A DNA stretch of 64,000 bases, taken from assembly GCA_963826795.1 (NCBI GenBank), contig CAWGYT010000014.1, positions 59,610 through 123,609 of the forward strand, given 5' to 3'. This document shows, piece after piece, positions 37,650 through 45,036 of the stretch (its first letter is position 1; each line of letters starts with the position of its first letter). This DNA is from CAWGYT01 sp963826795. Its GTDB lineage: Bacteria; Planctomycetota; Planctomycetia; Pirellulales; Pirellulaceae. The position numbers and the translations under genes are program-made. The notes under the pieces are model-generated. The model worked only from the letters and a program-made list of their open reading frames with translations. It made no database searches and was not told where the DNA came from.

Positions 37650-37697
37650 TTACGCGGAAATCAGACGACGTCGTTACGCGGAAATCAGACGACGTCG
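37650..37697. repeat. Tandem duplication, 2 x 24 bp, at the 3' end of the HNH gene
   Basis: TTACGCGGAAATCAGACGAC and GTCG form a 24-bp unit present twice in a row. The second copy contains the end of the HNH gene (stop at 37685-37687), the first lies just outside. The duplication therefore copied the gene's last codons and stop. Confidence 0.88.
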
Positions 37698-38329
37698 AAT
37701 GCCGCAGCGGTGTTGGGCAAGAAAGCCCGCCAAGTCGCGTACTTGGGATTGCGGAGCTTATGGGTCAACAGCGGACTTTGGCTCGGCTTGCTTGGTGCTT
37801 GCAACAACTTCATTCGCGCCTCTTGCGGTGTGCGGCCGCCTTTGCGGGTGTTGCATTTGACGCAACAGGCCACGACGTTTTCCCAAGAGGTCGGTCCACC
37901 GCGGCTGCGAGGAAGGACGTGATCAAGACTCAACTGGTGCGTCGGGGGTGTGGTTCCACAGTATTGACATTGGTGGCTATCGCGCGCGAAAAGGTTACGG
38001 CGATTGAACCGGAGCGTGTGCCGAGGAACGCGGTCGTAACGCAAAAGCCGAATCACACGGGGCACCTGGATTTCGAAATGCACGCTCCGAATCCAGTCCT
38101 CCTCGGCACGCTTATCCTCGGCCCGAAGCTCGCTGATTTCCACCCACGTCGCGAAGTCGTAATTCGCGAACTGGCCCTCCTCGACGTCCAGAACCTCGGC
38201 CAACTGGCGGTAAAGAAGTCCGAACGCTCGACGAACGTTGATGATGTGGACGGCGGAGTAAAAACGATTCAGCACCAGCACACTGGCAGACAGAGCGAAA
38301 CTCGATGCGGTCGGAGTCATAGAGTCCAT
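37685..38329 (-). CDS. HNH endonuclease
   Basis: This 214-residue protein has a C-terminal HNH domain. Zinc-binding CQYCGTTPP and CCVKCNTRKGGRT flank the catalytic LSLDHVLPRSRGG and WENVVACC. The N-terminal half (SASVLVLNRFYSAVHIINVRRAFGLLYR, then EEGQFANYDFATW) is a conserved extension I know from planctomycete HNH proteins. The ATG at 38329 has GAGG close by; one three codons later is possible, and the frame is open further upstream without homology. No methyltransferase partner is nearby, so a classical restriction role is not indicated. Confidence 0.85.
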   Translation of the reverse strand: MDSMTPTASSFALSASVLVLNRFYSAVHIINVRRAFGLLYRQLAEVLDVEEGQFANYDFATWVEISELRAEDKRAEEDWIRSVHFEIQVPRVIRLLRYDRVPRHTLRFNRRNLFARDSHQCQYCGTTPPTHQLSLDHVLPRSRGGPTSWENVVACCVKCNTRKGGRTPQEARMKLLQAPSKPSQSPLLTHKLRNPKYATWRAFLPNTAAAFDVV

Positions 38330-38840
38330 TGCCTCGGGGCAAATGCAATCGGAGCCGATCGGACAACTCGGATTGAACCCTGTTCCCTTTGCAGCCGGCT
38401 CTGTGAGGCTTGCTCTCGAAGGAACAAGACGAACTGCCAGATCCCGGTTGCCATCCAATGCCTCGCCTGAATTGTAGCCGATTCAACCGAAATGGAAAAC
38501 TTGTCCGTTGAGCCTCAATTCCGGGCCGATCGGCGCCCGGCTGATGCGTCCGCTTGAACCGATTCGGACGTGGACGGCAATCCCGGCCTACCCGAAGAAC
38601 GCCAAACCGCGACTCGGGGCGAAAACATCGACTTGCCATCGATTGCCCCCTCACATTACGATAAAGAGTATCCAAAGACCGTCGGGGATCGATTGCTGGC
38701 CAGCTTCCGCAGTTTGTGCTGCACGGTTCGGGTGTGTCGCCCGCGGGCAATCCAATCTCGAAGTCGCTCTGTCGCAAGTCGGCTTGCCGAGGCGCAAGAG
38801 GACGCGAGCCTGATCCCCACGTCGCAAAGGAAGGATACTC
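38330..38840. other. Divergent intergenic region
   Basis: This ~510-nt gap separates two divergently oriented genes. TTGCCA (38633-38638) and TACGAT (38657-38662), 18 nt apart, are a weak plus-strand promoter candidate for the zinc-ribbon gene. AAGGAAGG ahead of 38841 is its binding site. Nothing else is recognised. Confidence 0.35.
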
Positions 38841-39152
38841 ATGATTCACTACTCGTGTGACCGCTGTGGTCGACCGATCGATCCGCAAGACGAGCTGCGC
38901 TATGTCGTCCGTATCGAAGTGGAAGCGGTGATGGAGCCCCTCGACGGCCAGGTGGTCGATGACAATGATCGCGACCATTTGATGGAGCTCGAGGAAATCC
39001 TGGAGCGGGCCGATGCGATGGCGGATCCGCTTGTCGGTGACGGCGTCTATCAGCGGCAGCGATTCGATCTATGTCCCGGATGCCATCGTAAGTTCATCGG
39101 AAATCCCGTCGGCCGTGACGTCAGCAAACAGCTTGATTTCAGCCAAAACTGA
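38841..39152 (+). CDS. Small zinc-ribbon protein, conserved in planctomycetes
   Basis: This 103-residue protein carries two Cys pairs, YSCDRCGRPI at the start and LCPGCHRKF near the end, which would form a zinc ribbon. They are separated by an acidic helical segment (DRDHLMELEEILERADAM). The C-terminus (NPVGRDVSKQLDFSQN) is typical of a family I have seen only in planctomycetes. The ATG has AAGGAAGG upstream. It is 74 nt upstream of leuB on the same strand, but a shared function is not evident. Confidence 0.78.
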   Translation: MIHYSCDRCGRPIDPQDELRYVVRIEVEAVMEPLDGQVVDDNDRDHLMELEEILERADAMADPLVGDGVYQRQRFDLCPGCHRKFIGNPVGRDVSKQLDFSQN

Positions 39153-39226
39153 GCCTCGCCCTCCCGGGGCTCGGCGGCAGTCGACGCGTTTTCGGCGATC
39201 CATCTCCTGCAACGAAAGAATCTCGC

Positions 39227-40309
39227 GTGCGCGCACGTCTTGTCTTGCTTCCGGGCGATGGAATTGGACCCGAAATTGTCTCGCAGGCTGAGCGTGTGCT
39301 GCGGACCGTGGCGGATCGGTTTCATCATCAGTTCGAATTTGCCTCGCACATCATCGGCGGATGCGCGCTCGATCAGACCGGTGATCCGCTGCCGGAACCG
39401 ACGCTCGCCGCGTGCCGCTCGGCGGATGCGATCCTGTTGGGCGCCGTGGGAGGCCCCCAATGGGACGATCCTCGGGCGAAAACGCGGCCCGAGGCGGGAC
39501 TCTTGCGGATTCGGAAAGAGCTTCAGCTGTTTGCCAATTTGCGACCGATCGTACCGCACCCACAGTTGCTCGATGCCTCGCCCTTGAAACGCAAGATCAT
39601 CGAGGGCGTTGATATTCTCTTTGTGCGAGAGCTAACCGGAGGCATTTACTTTGGTCCCTCGGGTCGGCGGCAGGTCGAGGGACATGAAGCGGCTTACAAC
39701 GAGATGGTTTACCGCGTCGACGAGGTCGAACGGGTCGTCCGCCTGGCCGGCGAACTTGCCCGCAAGCGGCGTGGGAAAGTGACGTCCGTCGATAAGGCCA
39801 ACGTGCTGGAGGTTTCTCGCCTGTGGCGCGAAGTTGCGGCGCGGGTCATGCAAGCCGAGTTTCCGGACTTGCAGTACGAGGTGGTGCTGGTCGACGCCAT
39901 GGCGATGCACTTGATTTCGCGACCGGCGGACTTCGATGTCGTCGTCACGGGGAACATGTTCGGAGACATCTTGACCGACGAGGCGTCGATGTTGCCCGGC
40001 TCACTCGGCATGCTTCCCTCCGCGTCGCTTGGCACCGACGGGCCAGGGCTCTACGAGCCGATCCACGGTTCGGCACCGGACATCGCCGGCCGGGGAATTG
40101 CCAACCCCCTTGCCACGATCCTGGCGGCCGCCATGCTGCTGCGCCATTCGCTGAATTTAGAGACCGAGGCCCAGTCCATCGAACGAGCGGTCGGCCAAGT
40201 GCTGGACGCTGGGTACCGGACGCCGGATATCGCCGGAGGCGGACCGAGTGTGGGAACGAGCGAGATCGGGCAGCGGGTCGTCGCGGCGCTGGAGAACCAC
40301 AACGCGTAG
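39227..40309 (+). CDS. leuB: 3-isopropylmalate dehydrogenase
   Basis: This NAD-dependent enzyme oxidises and decarboxylates 3-isopropylmalate in leucine synthesis. The 360-residue length is normal. Signatures are RLVLLPGDGIGPEIV at the start, LLGAVGGPQWDDP, LFVRELTGGIYFG, TSVDKANVLEVSRLWREV, and the metal/cofactor motif NMFGDILTDEASMLPGSLGMLPSA followed by EPIHGSAPDIAGRG. The start is a GTG. The stop TAG is the first triplet of the MITE-like element at 40307-40440, see findings. The rest of the leucine pathway is not in the window. Confidence 0.97.
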   Translation: MRARLVLLPGDGIGPEIVSQAERVLRTVADRFHHQFEFASHIIGGCALDQTGDPLPEPTLAACRSADAILLGAVGGPQWDDPRAKTRPEAGLLRIRKELQLFANLRPIVPHPQLLDASPLKRKIIEGVDILFVRELTGGIYFGPSGRRQVEGHEAAYNEMVYRVDEVERVVRLAGELARKRRGKVTSVDKANVLEVSRLWREVAARVMQAEFPDLQYEVVLVDAMAMHLISRPADFDVVVTGNMFGDILTDEASMLPGSLGMLPSASLGTDGPGLYEPIHGSAPDIAGRGIANPLATILAAAMLLRHSLNLETEAQSIERAVGQVLDAGYRTPDIAGGGPSVGTSEIGQRVVAALENHNA

Positions 40310-40440
40310 TGCTTTGTCACAGCTGAAATTGAGGGTTGGGTGGCCGGGGTCGAACGAAGTGAGCCCCCGGAAAACTGCGGTCTGGGGGCTCACTTCGTTC
40401 GACCCCAGGCACCCCAAAATCAAGCTGTGACAAAGCACGA
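40307..40440. mobile_element. MITE-like nested palindrome (copy 2)
   Basis: This 134-bp element starts TAGTGCTTTGTCACAGCTGA and ends AAGCTGTGACAAAGCAC. It is nearly identical to the copy at 21077-21228 except that it lacks one internal duplication. The central arms GGGGTCGAACGAAGTGAGCC and the mirror image would fold into a long stem. Its first three bases are the leuB stop codon. No coding capacity. Confidence 0.8.
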
Positions 40441-40481
40441 GGTTCGCGCGATTCGTGATGCCACCCCTCGACCCAGCGTCC

Positions 40482-40540
40482 AAAAAAGGGCCCGCCGCAC
40501 GCTGCCAAATCTGGGTCGAAGCTCAATCGGCGGCGGGCCC
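40482..40540 (-). terminator. Rho-independent terminator
   Basis: GGGCCCGCCGC (40488-40498) pairs with GCGGCGGGCCC (40530-40540). On the minus strand the stem is followed directly by TTTTTT (AAAAAA at 40482-40487). It lies 24 nt beyond the stop of the exported protein gene at 40564. Confidence 0.85.
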
Positions 40541-40563
40541 ACTACGTCCTGGTCGCGGCGTCG

Positions 40564-41644
40564 TTATCGATTCAGTTCGGCCAACTCCCGGCGGGCCTGC
40601 GTAAACCTCTCCACGGCCTCGTCGAGTTCCTCGGGCAGGCGATCGCGGAACGCAAACTCGCATTGCGTCGGGGAACTGGTCAGGACCGTATTCAGCCACG
40701 ATGCGGGAACTCGCGGCCGGGGCGGATGGAACATGGAGACCAGTTTGTCACCTAGCGACTCATCCTGCCCGCGAGCTGGATACTTGGCATACGAGCGGGC
40801 GCGTTCGCGGAGCGCAGTTTCGGTGGTGGCGAGTTGAGCGGCCGCCGCTTTCGCCTGTTCATCACCGACGAGATACAGCGGAACCAAAAAATCGGAGGAA
40901 CCGCAGATGGGTCGACCCTGACTTTGGGCGCCCTCCTGATCGAAGGCGGCGCATCGCAAGTAGACGTAATCGCCTCGCCAGTGACGCGGAACGGAAAACA
41001 TGACGCGCAGTTCGCGACTTCCCTCCAACGTGGTTTGTGAACTCGCTCGAAACTTAAAGTAGACGGCGGTTCCCCGCGCCGCGGTGCCGCTGAGCGGCGA
41101 GCAACTCCATCGGCGGCAGGGACTGGAAGCGAACCGAATCGCTGGTCTTCGCGCTCTGCGTCGCGTTGCCCTGAGCCGTCAAGAACTGGCTGGGGGCGAA
41201 CGTCGCGCTGAGGCCCCCGCCGCCCGTTTTTTCGGCTTGCCGAGTTCGCTCGATCTGTCCCACATAAGAGGTTGTCAATTCGGTTCGGGGCGCAAAATCT
41301 GCCACTTGCAGCGAACGCGCCGGGCTTTCGATCACGAACAAGAGCTGCGCTACCTGGGCTTCGTGTCCGAAGCGAATCAAGGTCGAGACGTCAAACGCCG
41401 CGTCGATCAGCCGCAGGTCGTCCCGATTTTCGGAATCCGCACCGCGATCAGGCCAGTCGCTCAACTCGACCACGCGGCAGGCCACGAGCGGGGCGGCATC
41501 AAAATGAACGCAGGGCGACGTCGCCGGCGCTCCCTGGGCAAGATTTTCAGAAAAACCCGCGGCGGGAATGAATCCGACCGCTCCCGCCAGCAGAAGATGC
41601 CAGATCGCGGGATGCCATGTGACTGGCGGCGTTGAGAATCGCAT
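40564..41644 (-). CDS. Exported hypothetical protein, one frameshift
   Basis: Two adjacent frames make one gene of about 360 codons. The first part has a signal peptide (LLLAGAVGFIPAAGF) and runs to SLPPMELLAAQ. After a one-base shift near 41092 the reading resumes as GTAARGTAVYFKFRASSQTT, then ELRVMFSVPRHWRGDYVYL, and ends at ARRELAELNR. I do not recognise a named domain; the second half has strand-rich sequence and a helical C-terminus. The strong terminator at 40482-40540 marks the transcript end. It is probably a periplasmic or surface protein, with unknown role. Confidence 0.7.
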
Positions 41645-41882
41645 GCCTCACCCTCCTTGATCTCGATGACCATCGAAGGACGTGCGTCGGGGCAAGGTCG
41701 ATGCTGGTGACCAGCGGACGACAAACATCCCGACTTGCGAAGTTCCCTCATGCAATCAGCGTTTCACGCGCTGTTCAGCAGCTTGTCATAAGCAGCTGCA
41801 CGTCGTTTCCGTTCGGTTGAATCCTAGAAGCGGTACGTCGCGGGTCAAGCGATCGATCGCGATTTTATTCGAGTCCACCGTG

Positions 41883-42653
41883 CTATCGTCTGCCGGGTTC
41901 TGCCAGCTGCGCAAAGCTGGTAATTCGGCGGTGCCCATGGTCGTCCTCGACCGGCGGATTTTCGGGGCGACAGCAAAGCCGCGTCTCGAGCCCGGCCGCG
42001 CGGGCCGCATCCAGTTCCGCCGGGATATCGCTGATGAACAGGATATCTTCTGCCGGGAAACGAAAATCGAGGGTGATGGCGTGATAGCTGGCTGGCTCGC
42101 GCTTGGGGCCGGTCGTCGTGTCGTAGTGTCCCCGAAAAAGGGGCAAAAGATCGCCCGCCGTGGTGTGCGCGAAGAACAGTTCTTGGGCGGTGACACTCCC
42201 GGACGAGTAAATTCGCAGGTCGCAACCGGCCTGGTGCCAGCTCGAAAGTGCCGCGGGGACATCGTCATAGACATGAGCCCGCAGCTCACCCGACTCGAAG
42301 CCCAGTTGCCAGATCAGGCCCTGCAGCTGTTTGAGACCCGTCGCCTTGACATCCTGGTCCATCAACCGCTCGACTTCCGCGATCACCGTCGATTGGATCT
42401 CGACGTGAGTCGTCTTGGCCGCCCAAACGGCCAGTGAGTCGTGGCCCGCATCCCGGGCAATGTGTTCGCAGGCTGCCTGGACATCGGCGTCGGTCCAGCG
42501 CGATGCGAGAAACCCGGCCAGTTCGCGGCGCGCGAAAGGAAACATCACGTCGTAGACGAACGAGATCGACGAGGTCGTGCCCTCGATGTCCAGCAAGATG
42601 CCGCGCGGCAAGGCCGCGAGATCCGACGATTCATCGGCCGCCGCAGAGCTCAC
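41883..42653 (-). CDS. mtnC: Enolase-phosphatase E1 (methionine salvage)
   Basis: This HAD-family enzyme performs enolisation and dephosphorylation of 2,3-diketo-5-methylthiopentyl-1-phosphate to the acireductone. It is 256 residues, slightly longer than usual. The family signature ILLDIEGTTSSISFVYDVMF holds the nucleophilic Asp. RIYSSGSVTAQELFF (motif II) and DILFISDIPAELDAAR (motif IV) follow. It overlaps mtnD by 4 nt, so the two are translationally coupled. The order is mtnB-mtnD-mtnC on the minus strand. Confidence 0.95.
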   Translation of the reverse strand: MSSAAADESSDLAALPRGILLDIEGTTSSISFVYDVMFPFARRELAGFLASRWTDADVQAACEHIARDAGHDSLAVWAAKTTHVEIQSTVIAEVERLMDQDVKATGLKQLQGLIWQLGFESGELRAHVYDDVPAALSSWHQAGCDLRIYSSGSVTAQELFFAHTTAGDLLPLFRGHYDTTTGPKREPASYHAITLDFRFPAEDILFISDIPAELDAARAAGLETRLCCRPENPPVEDDHGHRRITSFAQLAEPGRR

Positions 42654-43255
42654 AGCTTGACCACTGCTTCGTCATCGTCCGAGGCCGCCTGCCCGCCTTG
42701 CGGTGCCGCCGTGAAATAAGCGGGGCCCCAGCAAACCGGCGCGTACTTTTCATGCACTCCCTCGTCGACATAATGCGGCGCCCATCCGGCCGGATCGAGA
42801 AACAGCCGAATGCAGCGGATTTGCTTGTCGTCGCAAAGGTCGAACCAGTGACGAATTCCGGCCGGCACATTAATCAGGTCACCGCTTTCGACCTGCACGG
42901 CGAAGACGGGCCCATTTTCGGGATGGATGTGAAAAACGCCTCCGCCCTTCACCGTGAAGCGCACCTCGTCTTCGGTGTGCGTGTGTTCCTGGCTGAATTT
43001 TGCGAGCATTGCGTCGAGCCCGGGCGTGTCCTGGCTGACGTTGATCACGTCGGCTGTTACGAAACCTCCCGACGCTTTGAGTCGCTCGATTTCAGGTGCA
43101 TAGGCCGCCAGAATCTCCTCGCTGGTCGCCTCGGGGCCGACCCGGCCCGCCACCTCCCAGTGCTCGTACCAAATCCCAAAAGGTTGCAAGAATTCACGAA
43201 TTGCTTCCACATCTTCCAGACGGCGGTTGTCGTCCGGAATCGTAATTCGGACCAT
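42650..43255 (-). CDS. mtnD: Acireductone dioxygenase
   Basis: This metal-dependent cupin oxidises acireductone to the keto-acid precursor of methionine and formate (Fe form) or the off-pathway products (Ni form). It is 201 residues. The metal ligands appear in QEHTHTEDEVRFTV (His, His, Glu) and VPAGIRHWFDL (His). The C-terminal Asp-rich tail (ASDDDEAVVKL) overlaps mtnC. Together with the neighbours it makes three steps of the methylthioadenosine salvage pathway. Confidence 0.95.
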   Translation of the reverse strand: MVRITIPDDNRRLEDVEAIREFLQPFGIWYEHWEVAGRVGPEATSEEILAAYAPEIERLKASGGFVTADVINVSQDTPGLDAMLAKFSQEHTHTEDEVRFTVKGGGVFHIHPENGPVFAVQVESGDLINVPAGIRHWFDLCDDKQIRCIRLFLDPAGWAPHYVDEGVHEKYAPVCWGPAYFTAAPQGGQAASDDDEAVVKL

Positions 43256-43286
43256 GCTTGGGTCTCCTGATTGTGACGAAGCCGAT

Positions 43287-44060
43287 TCAGCTGGATCTGA
43301 GGGTCGCGTCGGCCAACGAGGCGACGCTGGCCTGGAGCATTAGCTTGCGGCCCACGCACTCGAAAAGAAACTCAAAGATCTCGATGTGCCGCGTGGCGGC
43401 GAACAGGTCATGTCCCCAAGTGTAAAGACCATGCTGCCGCAGCAAGAACCCGTGAATCTGCGGGTGGCCGTCGGCTTGGAAACCGTCGGCTTGGAAACCG
43501 TCGGCTTGGAAACCGTCGGCTTGGAAATGCTGTCGGATCTCGGCCGCGAGTGTGGCGATATCCTGCGAGTTGTCAAAGATCGCCACCCACACCCGATCCT
43601 GATGAGTCGTGATGCCCTCGAGTCCTTTGAGCATCTCGAAGTCTTCCAGATAAAAGCCGCCTTGCTGGGCGTACAGGTCGGAAAGGAGCGTCGACCAAAC
43701 CGAGTGTGTATGGAGTACGGCGCCGGTTTGCGGGTCCTCGGCCAACAGGCAATGCAGCAGCGTCTCGGCCGACGATTTCGGCTGCCCGTCAAACGTCGGC
43801 TGGCCGTTCTGATCCACGACCACGAAGTCTCCCCTTCCGAGCGCGCCCTTGTCGCGACCACTGGCGGTGATCAGCAGACGAACCGGGTCACGCGAGAGGA
43901 CCACACTATAGTTGCTGCTCGTGCCGAGCGACCAGCCACGCCCGTGGCACATGCGGCCGACCTGCCGCAAGGCATCGACCTGGGGCTGCCAGGAAGCCAA
44001 GGGGGCGGGACACGGCGTGGTGGGTTCGTCCAGCCGAGTTCCGGTCAGCCAGGGGTTCAT
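43287..44060 (-). CDS. mtnB: Methylthioribulose-1-phosphate dehydratase, with a repeat insertion
   Basis: This class II aldolase-fold zinc enzyme dehydrates methylthioribulose-1-phosphate in methionine salvage. The zinc motif is AVLHTHSVWSTLLSDLY and a second site FLLRQHGLYTWG. The ATG at 44060 (MNPWLTGTRL) is the likely start; the frame is open 96 nt further. At 257 residues it is longer than typical MtnB because of four QADGF/H repeats (residues ~178-200) encoded by a 15-bp tandem array. The repeats sit between the Q-H helix and the HGF strand, presumably a surface loop. mtnA and mtnK are not in the window. Confidence 0.93.
   Translation of the reverse strand: MNPWLTGTRLDEPTTPCPAPLASWQPQVDALRQVGRMCHGRGWSLGTSSNYSVVLSRDPVRLLITASGRDKGALGRGDFVVVDQNGQPTFDGQPKSSAETLLHCLLAEDPQTGAVLHTHSVWSTLLSDLYAQQGGFYLEDFEMLKGLEGITTHQDRVWVAIFDNSQDIATLAAEIRQHFQADGFQADGFQADGFQADGHPQIHGFLLRQHGLYTWGHDLFAATRHIEIFEFLFECVGRKLMLQASVASLADATLRSS
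43468..43527. repeat. 15-bp minisatellite inside mtnB, 4 copies
   Basis: The unit CCGTCGGCTTGGAAA occurs four times without a break, encoding (FQADG)n on the minus strand. The unit length keeps the frame open whatever the copy number. Confidence 0.93.
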
Positions 44061-44259
44061 GGAAGGGTCTGCTATGGGGTTCGCGGTGTTCGTGCCAGGA
44101 CCGAAAATGGCGGGATCCGGGAATCGATAATTTAGCACAACGCGCCCTGGGCACAACGAGGCAACCTGCCACGCCGCGTCTCAAATCGCCAACCTCCACG
44201 TCCCCACGAAAATGACCCTTGTCGTTCGACTGACGAAGCTCGAATCCTCTCCGGAGGCG

Positions 44260-44835
44260 TCAACTATGCATCCTGGGAAGGGGATCGCCTTGCGCGATGA
44301 TCTCCGCCTCGCAGGCGGAAAGCTCCTGGAGTCGCTGGTGGACGGCGGCGTCGGAGGCAAACTGTTTCGCCAGCCGCACGTAGGTCGCATGATGCCGTGC
44401 CTCGGATTCGAATAGCCCCTCGTAGAACTCCGCCAGCTCGCGGTCTGGCAGATGTTTGCGAAGAAGATCAAAACGTTCGCACGATCGCGCCTCAATCAGA
44501 CCTGCAATCAACAGCCGGTCCACCGCTCGACCCGGTTCGAATTTGCGGACCAGTTCGTTCAGCCGCCGCCCGTAGGGACTTGGCTTGAGTCGCCGAAAGA
44601 TGATGCCTCGCGCTTTGAGCACATCCAGGACAAGTTCGAAGTGCTCGAGTTCTTCATTGACGATCTTCACCATCTGTCGACAAAGTTCGTCGTGGTCGAC
44701 GTAGGCAAAAATCAGGCTCATGGCCGTACTGGCCGCCTTTTTTTCACAGTGAGCATGGTCGATGAGGATTTCCTCGAGCCCGGAATCCACCTGATTCAGC
44801 CAACGCGCCGAGCTTTCGGATTGGAGACTTAACAT
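44260..44835 (-). CDS. miaE: tRNA-(ms2io6A)-hydroxylase MiaE
   Basis: This diiron monooxygenase hydroxylates the isopentenyl group of ms2i6A-37 in tRNA. It is 191 residues. The ferritin-like diiron ligands are seen in IDHAHCEKKAASTAM, NEELEHFELVLD, and the second pair EARSCERFDLL and ESEARHHATYVRLA. The ATG at 44835 has GAAGGA 7 nt upstream; an earlier ATG in the same frame lacks a site. It stands just upstream of mtnB on the same strand, but I know of no functional link beyond methylthio chemistry. Confidence 0.92.
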   Translation of the reverse strand: MLSLQSESSARWLNQVDSGLEEILIDHAHCEKKAASTAMSLIFAYVDHDELCRQMVKIVNEELEHFELVLDVLKARGIIFRRLKPSPYGRRLNELVRKFEPGRAVDRLLIAGLIEARSCERFDLLRKHLPDRELAEFYEGLFESEARHHATYVRLAKQFASDAAVHQRLQELSACEAEIIAQGDPLPRMHS

Positions 44836-45036
44836 CCGCAAATCCTTCGTTGATTTAATGCCACGACCCACATCCTAGCGCGGCCTCCGCCGAAACGCAA
44901 TTGCCGATGCGGCCGCCCGACGGATACGCCCCCACTTCTCGACCGGGTGGGCCTCGGACTACGATGGGACCCACGGCGTAGCGCGGATGCGGAACACCTG
45001 CTCGCCGGTGCCATCGGAGCCACGTGGCCCTGTCCC

